A stretch of DNA of 17,466 bases from an uncultured Dialister sp. GTDB lineage: Bacteria; Bacillota; Negativicutes; Veillonellales; Dialisteraceae. Made by a program: the position numbers and the translations under genes. Below are positions 13,508 through 17,466 of this stretch, in pieces. Where the stretch lies: positions 1 to 17,466 of the forward strand of contig NZ_UPZP01000040.1 in the NCBI RefSeq assembly GCF_900538805.1, in the 5' to 3' direction. Positions within the stretch are counted from its first letter, which is position 1; each line of letters begins with the position of its first letter. Below the pieces are notes generated by a model. The model searched no databases. It was not told where the DNA came from and saw only the letters and a program-made list of their open reading frames with translations.

Positions 13508-14842
13508 CTATTCCTCCGCTTTCCCGTCTTCCACGATTTCCGCTGCCTTTTCCCACAGGAGCCCCAGAAGGAGGCCGGCGGCGAAGAAGAGGAGCCAGGA
13601 CATGTTGGAGGAAGACAGGGGGAGGGATTCCATGAATGCCTCCAGCCGGGGCATGGAGAGCCCCGCCGCTTTCAGGGCGTCATAGAGGGAGGGGAAGAAG
13701 GTGAAGGCGGTGGCCAGGATGTACACCTTCCGGCTGCCATGGAAGAAATCGTTCAGGAAGGTGAGGAGGATGAGGGAAATGGACAGGGGATAGAGGAAAA
13801 GAAGCACCGGAATGGCGCCTTTGATAATGGCGGAGAGGCCGAAGAGGGCGATGAAGAAGGAAAGGACGGTGAAGAAGGTGGCCCAGGCCTTATGGGAGAA
13901 GCGGGGAAGAAGGGTGTGGAAATAGGCGGCGCAGGAAGCGATGAGGCCGATGGAGGTGGTGAGGCAGGCCAGGATGACGATGATACCCAGAAGGAGACTC
14001 CCCATATTTCCGAAATAGAAGGACGCAGCCCCCACCAGTACGGGAGCGCCGTTTTCCACGTGTCCCAGCACGGCGACGGAAGAGGCGCCCAGGGTGCAGA
14101 GGGCGGCGTAGATAAGGAACATGAAGAACGTGGAAATGAGACCGGACTTCAGCGCAGCCGCTGCGATTTCACGATTGGACGACAGACCGTAGAGGCGGAT
14201 GGATTCCACCACAATGACGCCGAACACCAGGCCCGCCAGGCAGTCCATGGTATTGTAGCCCTCCAAGAGCGCCGAAGAAAAGGCCTTCACCGGCGTGTCG
14301 TAGGCAGGAGACGGCGCCATCCAGCTTCCCATGGGAAGGAAGAGGGACGCGGCGATGAGGATGAAAAGGAACGCCAGAAGCAGCGGCGTAATGCACTTGC
14401 CGATACGGGGCACCAGCTTGGAAGGACTGATGGAAAGGTACCAGGAAAGAAGGAAGAAAAGAAATACGAAGCCGTAAAGGCCCATGGTTCTCATATCCCC
14501 TGGAAGGAAATGGGAAATGGCGATTTCATAGGACACCGTGGCGGTACGGGGGATGGCAAAGAAGGGCCCGATGGTGAGGTACAGGGCGCAGCTGAAAAGA
14601 ATGCCGTACACCGGGCTCACCCGTCCTGCCAGTTCCTGCAGGTTCTTCCCGGAAAAGCAGATGGCCAGCACCGAAGCAAAGGGCAGCCCCACGCCGGTCA
14701 TCAGAAATCCCGCCGTGGCATACCAGGTATTCCAGCCGGAATTCTGTCCCATAAAAGCAGGAAATATCAGATTTCCTGCGCCAAAAAAGAGGGTAAACAG
14801 CATGAGCCCGATAGCAATGTATTCATTTGAAGTCTTTTTCAT
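13508..14842 (-). CDS. brnQ: Branched-chain amino acid:cation symporter (LIVCS family)
   Basis: Inner-membrane Na+-coupled importer of leucine, isoleucine and valine. The 444-residue protein has about 12 hydrophobic segments and begins with the family signature: a short basic N-terminus, then IAIGLMLFTLFFGAGNLIFP and MGQNSG (residues about 10-36), followed by GVGLPFASVLAI and the GPFFAIPRTATVSYE motif. Length is typical for BrnQ. The ATG at 14842 has only a weak ribosome site (GGGA, about 6 bp away), and I found no better start. It is the only large gene besides 3082-3513 on the minus strand. No clear intrinsic terminator follows, only a GC-rich hairpin of repeat block 5. Confidence 0.92.
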   Translation of the reverse strand: MKKTSNEYIAIGLMLFTLFFGAGNLIFPAFMGQNSGWNTWYATAGFLMTGVGLPFASVLAICFSGKNLQELAGRVSPVYGILFSCALYLTIGPFFAIPRTATVSYEIAISHFLPGDMRTMGLYGFVFLFFLLSWYLSISPSKLVPRIGKCITPLLLAFLFILIAASLFLPMGSWMAPSPAYDTPVKAFSSALLEGYNTMDCLAGLVFGVIVVESIRLYGLSSNREIAAAALKSGLISTFFMFLIYAALCTLGASSVAVLGHVENGAPVLVGAASFYFGNMGSLLLGIIVILACLTTSIGLIASCAAYFHTLLPRFSHKAWATFFTVLSFFIALFGLSAIIKGAIPVLLFLYPLSISLILLTFLNDFFHGSRKVYILATAFTFFPSLYDALKAAGLSMPRLEAFMESLPLSSSNMSWLLFFAAGLLLGLLWEKAAEIVEDGKAEE

Positions 14843-14888
14843 ACAATTCCCATTTCTTTATTTAAATACGTCGAAACAACATAATGAT

Positions 14889-14917
14889 ATTTTATCATAA
14901 ATTCTAAGGATTTGCAT
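14889..14917 (-). promoter_or_regulatory. Probable promoter of brnQ
   Basis: On the minus strand TAAAAT (14889-14894) is preceded by an extended -10 TGA (14895-14897). The -35 region (about 14912-14917, ATGCAA) is weak. It lies about 47 bp upstream of the ATG. Confidence 0.5.
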
Positions 14918-14934
14918 GAAAAAAGTGAATAATA

Positions 14935-15280
14935 TATTAGTGAGCTGGTGAGCTAGTGGACTAGTGAGCTAGTCTGAGTCAATATCGGCAGGGACCGAGA
15001 TTCTTCACTGTGTGGAGGTCCTGCATAGGACCTCCAAGTCAGCCGAAGTTGGCCCTTAGTCTGCACATAAAAGGGCTTTCCAATTGTCGGCTGACCGACC
15101 CAGAATGACGAGTAAGGCGGGAAGGTAAGCATGTAACGCTGTCTTCATACTCATCGCCCGAAGGGCGATACCTTCCCCTCTGAACCCTTTGAACCTTTTC
15201 TCCCTCCACAACCCTTCTACACAACCCACGGCGAAGCCGTGCCCCTTCCGCGCCCATGGGAATGCCGCCATATACCCATA
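14935..15280. repeat. Intergenic repeat mosaic, block 6 (no gene)
   Basis: Starts with degenerate 8-bp tandem units of the CTAGTGAG type (about 14938-14974), like those at 5741-5772. A copy of the inverted-repeat element follows, with ACCGAGATTCTTC at 14994-15006, AGAATGACG at 15103-15111 and a GGCGGGAAGG end at 15117-15126. A three-stem element (15011-15098) is inserted in its inner hairpin. Then come the usual GTAACGCTGTCTTCATACTC flank, an ATCGCCC hairpin and a reversed 9-bp array. I see no gene. Confidence 0.75.
15011..15098 (-). repeat. 88-nt three-stem element, copy B
   Basis: On the minus strand, P1: GTCAGCCGA (15087-15095) with TCGGCTGAC (15038-15046). P2: GCCC (15073-15076) with GGGC (15052-15055), loop TTTTATGTGCAGACTAA. 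P3: GGAGGTCC (15028-15035) with GGACCTCC (15014-15021), loop TATGCA. It starts with TCGG and ends with CACA like copies A and C. It splits the inner hairpin (ATTCTTCACTG..CAGAATGACG) of an inverted-repeat element that is uninterrupted at 813-842. Confidence 0.75.
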
Positions 15281-15309
15281 GTGACACTACTTCCCTAAGG
15301 CTGTATAAT
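15281..15309 (+). promoter_or_regulatory. Promoter of the larA-like operon
   Basis: GTGACA (15281-15286) and TATAAT (15304-15309) with a 17-bp spacer. The short leader contains a hairpin, CCGCC (15321-15325) with GGCGG (15331-15335), close to the 5' end of the RNA. Confidence 0.72.
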
Positions 15310-15358
15310 AAAAAGAAAATCCGCCGCTTTGGCGGAGAGTGTACAGATGGAGGAACAT

Positions 15359-16666
15359 ATGGGTCTGAAAGAATACAAGCTGGCCTATGGCCATGGAACG
15401 CAGTCTGTCATGCTCCCGGAGGAGCATATTTCCGATGTGCTGGAAGGGGTGCCCACGCCTGCCTGTGACGTGAAGGAGGCCACCATCGAATGCATGCGCC
15501 ATCCCATCGGCACAAAGCCCCTCAAGGAGCTGGTGAAGAAGGGGGATAAGGTGTGCCTGGTGGTGGCGGACATTACCCGTGCCTGGAACAGGGCTTCCGA
15601 ATTTACTGTCCATGTGGTGAACGAGCTGAATCTGGCGGGGATTCCGGATGATGATATTTACATCGTCTTTGCCCAGGGCACCCACCGTCCCCATACGGAC
15701 GAGGAAAATGTGACCTGCGTAGGGGAAGAAGTGGCACGGCGCATCAAAATGTACCAGCATATTTCCACGGACAAATCCATGCTCACCCACATGGGCGTCA
15801 CCAAACTGGGCACCGACGTGTGGATTGATACCCGTGTGGCCAAGGCGGATAAGGTGATCCTTATCAACGCCATTTCCACCCACGACATGGCAGGCTTCGG
15901 CGGCGGCAGGAAGCTCATCCTCCCCGGCGTGGCAGGCTTTGAGACGGTGCAGCAGAACCACTGCCACGCCCTGGGACCGACGCTTGGAAGCGGCCTCAAT
16001 CCGGATGCCAAACTTTTGAAAATCGAAGGCAATCCGGTGTCCGATGACATGCAGGAAGCCTGCGACATGGTGGGCCCCTGCTTCCTGGTGCACTCCATTA
16101 TCAACGAAGAGGGGGAAATTTCCTCCATGGTAGGCGGCGACCCCTACAAGGCATGGCTGGAAGGGACGAAGGAAACCTACCGCATGCAGAAGGTGCCCAT
16201 GAAACAGCAGGCCGACGTGACCATCGTTTCCGCCGGCGGCTACCCGAAGGACACGAACCTCTACCAGGGCACCAAGTGCTATACCACCGCTGAAATCGCC
16301 ACGAAAAAAGGCGGCATCATCATTACCATGATTGAAGCGGAGGACATTATGGAACCGCCGGCCTACCTGGGCAGTTTCAAGTACAAGAACCTGGAGGACA
16401 TGGAGAAGGGTCTTCGGGAATGCTTCACCATCCCCTTCTTCGTGGCCTTTGAAAACCTCATCACCGCCATGACCCACACGGTGTACATCGTCACCCGGCC
16501 GGAAAACTTCGACATCCTCCGGGGAAAGACCCACCAGATTCCCGTGGCCACCGTGGAAGAAGCCTGGGAGCTGGCGCAGAAACAGCTGGCAAAAGAAGGA
16601 AAGAGGGACTACTCCATCAACATCATCCCCCATGGCAGCGCTATTGTTCCTTTCTTAAAGAAATAA
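15359..16666 (+). CDS. larA: LarA family protein (DUF2088; nickel-pincer lactate/hydroxyacid racemase family)
   Basis: Probable cytoplasmic racemase interconverting D- and L-lactate or another 2-hydroxyacid, using the Ni-pincer nucleotide cofactor. The 435-residue protein keeps the residues known from Lactobacillus plantarum LarA at nearly the same positions: ADITRAW with Asp71 and Arg74, GTHRPH with His109, THDMAGFGGGRK with His175 and the cofactor-linked Lys185, His201 as nickel ligand 16 residues further, and YQGTK with Gln303 and Lys306. The ATG at 15359 lies 5 bp after GGAGG (15349-15353); earlier in-frame starts have no such site. The cofactor makers LarB, LarC and LarE are not in the window, and family members act on several hydroxyacids, so lactate is not certain. 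The next gene starts 12 bp downstream, which indicates an operon. Confidence 0.85.
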   Translation: MGLKEYKLAYGHGTQSVMLPEEHISDVLEGVPTPACDVKEATIECMRHPIGTKPLKELVKKGDKVCLVVADITRAWNRASEFTVHVVNELNLAGIPDDDIYIVFAQGTHRPHTDEENVTCVGEEVARRIKMYQHISTDKSMLTHMGVTKLGTDVWIDTRVAKADKVILINAISTHDMAGFGGGRKLILPGVAGFETVQQNHCHALGPTLGSGLNPDAKLLKIEGNPVSDDMQEACDMVGPCFLVHSIINEEGEISSMVGGDPYKAWLEGTKETYRMQKVPMKQQADVTIVSAGGYPKDTNLYQGTKCYTTAEIATKKGGIIITMIEAEDIMEPPAYLGSFKYKNLEDMEKGLRECFTIPFFVAFENLITAMTHTVYIVTRPENFDILRGKTHQIPVATVEEAWELAQKQLAKEGKRDYSINIIPHGSAIVPFLKK

Positions 16667-16678
16667 GGACATGATGAA

Positions 16679-17317
16679 ATGAAGAAATCAATCCTTGCCT
16701 TCACCGCCGCTCTGGCTCTGTCCTTCTCTTTCACTGCTGGAGCCGCCGATTTCATCCATTTGAACGATTCCTCCTACGAAACCATGTGGCAGAAGGGGAA
16801 AACCATCAAAAAGCACGGCTCCCTGGAAAATCCCATGCACTACGGCGTGGAAATGCGCCACGGCACCATCGGCTCCAACCAGGTGGTGCTGGTGACGCCC
16901 TACACCGCAGGACTTTACATTTCCTCCACCGAAACCCTGCGGCTTCTGGACATCCCTTCGGACTTCAAAGGAGAGCTCCTCCAAAACCAGGACGTCCTCT
17001 TCATCGCGCCAGCCTACGTGCCGGTGCACCACCTCATCTCCTGGTCCACCGAAACCAAGGGCAGCGGCAGGGCGGAGCACCTGGTCCTGGTGAAGGACGG
17101 AAAATTCATTTTCCCAAGGTACACCATGAACCCCACGGTGGACAGCCTCCTTCCCCACAGCCACTTCGTCCGTTACTTCGGCTTTACCCGGAAGGAAATT
17201 CTGGACGTGCCCTACGAAGTAAGATACGTCAACGGCGAAGGGGACCTCATCTCCTTCAAAGTGGATAAGAAGGAGCTGGAAGAACTGATTCGGGAAGAAA
17301 AGAATTTCAGGGCGTAG
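16679..17317 (+). CDS. Exported protein of unknown function, co-transcribed with larA
   Basis: A 212-residue protein with a clear Sec signal peptide: KK at positions 2-3, a hydrophobic core to about residue 19, and a likely AGA-A/D cleavage around 22-24. There is no lipobox and no later membrane helix, so it is probably periplasmic. I do not recognise a domain. The mature part contains many Tyr/His residues, a QVVLVTPYTAGLYISSTET segment, PAYVPVHHLISW, PHSHFVRYFGFTRKEIL and a charged C-terminal helix, suggesting a compact beta-rich fold. The ATG at 16679 follows AAGGA (16665-16669), which overlaps the larA stop. The 12-bp gap and shared terminator place it in the larA operon, hinting at a role linked to the same organic acid; this is context only. 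Confidence 0.82.
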   Translation: MKKSILAFTAALALSFSFTAGAADFIHLNDSSYETMWQKGKTIKKHGSLENPMHYGVEMRHGTIGSNQVVLVTPYTAGLYISSTETLRLLDIPSDFKGELLQNQDVLFIAPAYVPVHHLISWSTETKGSGRAEHLVLVKDGKFIFPRYTMNPTVDSLLPHSHFVRYFGFTRKEILDVPYEVRYVNGEGDLISFKVDKKELEELIREEKNFRA

Positions 17318-17330
17318 CATTTGGAGCAAT

Positions 17331-17361
17331 AAAAAAACTGCGACGAAATCGCAGTTTTTTT
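17331..17361 (+). terminator. Intrinsic terminator of the larA operon
   Basis: ACTGCGA (17337-17343) pairs with TCGCAGT (17349-17355) around CGAAA, with an A run before it and seven T after it. Confidence 0.95.
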
Positions 17362-17466
17362 GTGCTATTAAGGAAGCACTGATTAATTCATAGAGTTTGC
17401 TTTTATAAGAATTTTTATGCACTGCTTCGTCATGAGGCTCCTTAAATAGCTCGCTATTCGCGTCGC
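17362..17466. other. Right-edge intergenic sequence, possible start of another element
   Basis: No gene is visible. It contains GGAAGCACTGATTAATTC (17372-17389) and later GCACTGCTTCGTCATGAGG, unlike the repeat blocks. The first string resembles the type of inverted repeat found at insertion sequence ends, but the partner lies outside the window and I cannot confirm this. Confidence 0.25.

Noticed and set aside
13739..14830. Plus-strand open frame of 363 codons opposite brnQ
   Set aside because: Its Gly/Glu-rich low-complexity composition is the antisense of a hydrophobic membrane protein, and no family is recognisable.

Overview
The window most likely comes from a diderm Firmicute of the Negativicutes (Veillonellales-like, for example a Dialister or Megasphaera relative). 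The best evidence is an outer-membrane porin that begins with a signal peptide and one S-layer-homology domain (11206-13038), the OmpM design used by this class to tether the outer membrane to peptidoglycan. Glycine riboswitches, Na+-coupled amino-acid symporters and a LarA-type racemase also suit an anaerobe that lives on amino and organic acids. The genus is a guess; the class is fairly secure.

Layout. At the left edge (1-77) is the 3' end of a group II intron. Genes follow: an acyl-CoA ligase (1025-2464, +), a small unknown protein (3082-3513, -), a glycine-riboswitch-controlled alanine/glycine symporter (4150-5601, +), a dicarboxylate/acidic amino acid symporter (6356-7552, +), a second riboswitch-controlled alanine/glycine symporter (7967-9352, +), the ThiW vitamin-precursor transporter subunit (10387-10896, +), the SLH porin (11206-13038, +), a BrnQ branched-chain amino acid symporter (13508-14842, -), and a two-gene operon of a LarA-family protein plus an exported unknown protein (15359-17317, +). 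Most transcription units have a sigma70-type promoter, and most + strand units end in a clear intrinsic terminator. Four Na+-type symporters in about 11 kb suggest a strong reliance on imported amino and organic acids.

Six intergenic blocks (78-966, 2512-3081, 5653-6231, 9382-10340, 13085-13507, 14935-15280) hold no credible genes. They are mosaics of short repeats: 9-bp tandem arrays, chains of small hairpins with freely varying but self-complementary arms, a roughly 45-nt palindromic unit, and a 102-130 bp element with terminal inverted repeats. They mostly sit between a terminator and the next promoter and are absent from the riboswitch leaders and from inside the operon.

The most interesting signal is an 88-89 nt element present three times (9547-9635, 9710-9798, and 15011-15098 on the minus strand). 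Its three stems differ in sequence between copies but keep pairing, while two loops are conserved. All three copies lie inside the arm or loop of another palindromic repeat whose uninterrupted form is also visible in the window. This looks like a small non-autonomous mobile element or structured RNA that targets hairpins. I do not recognise it as a described family.
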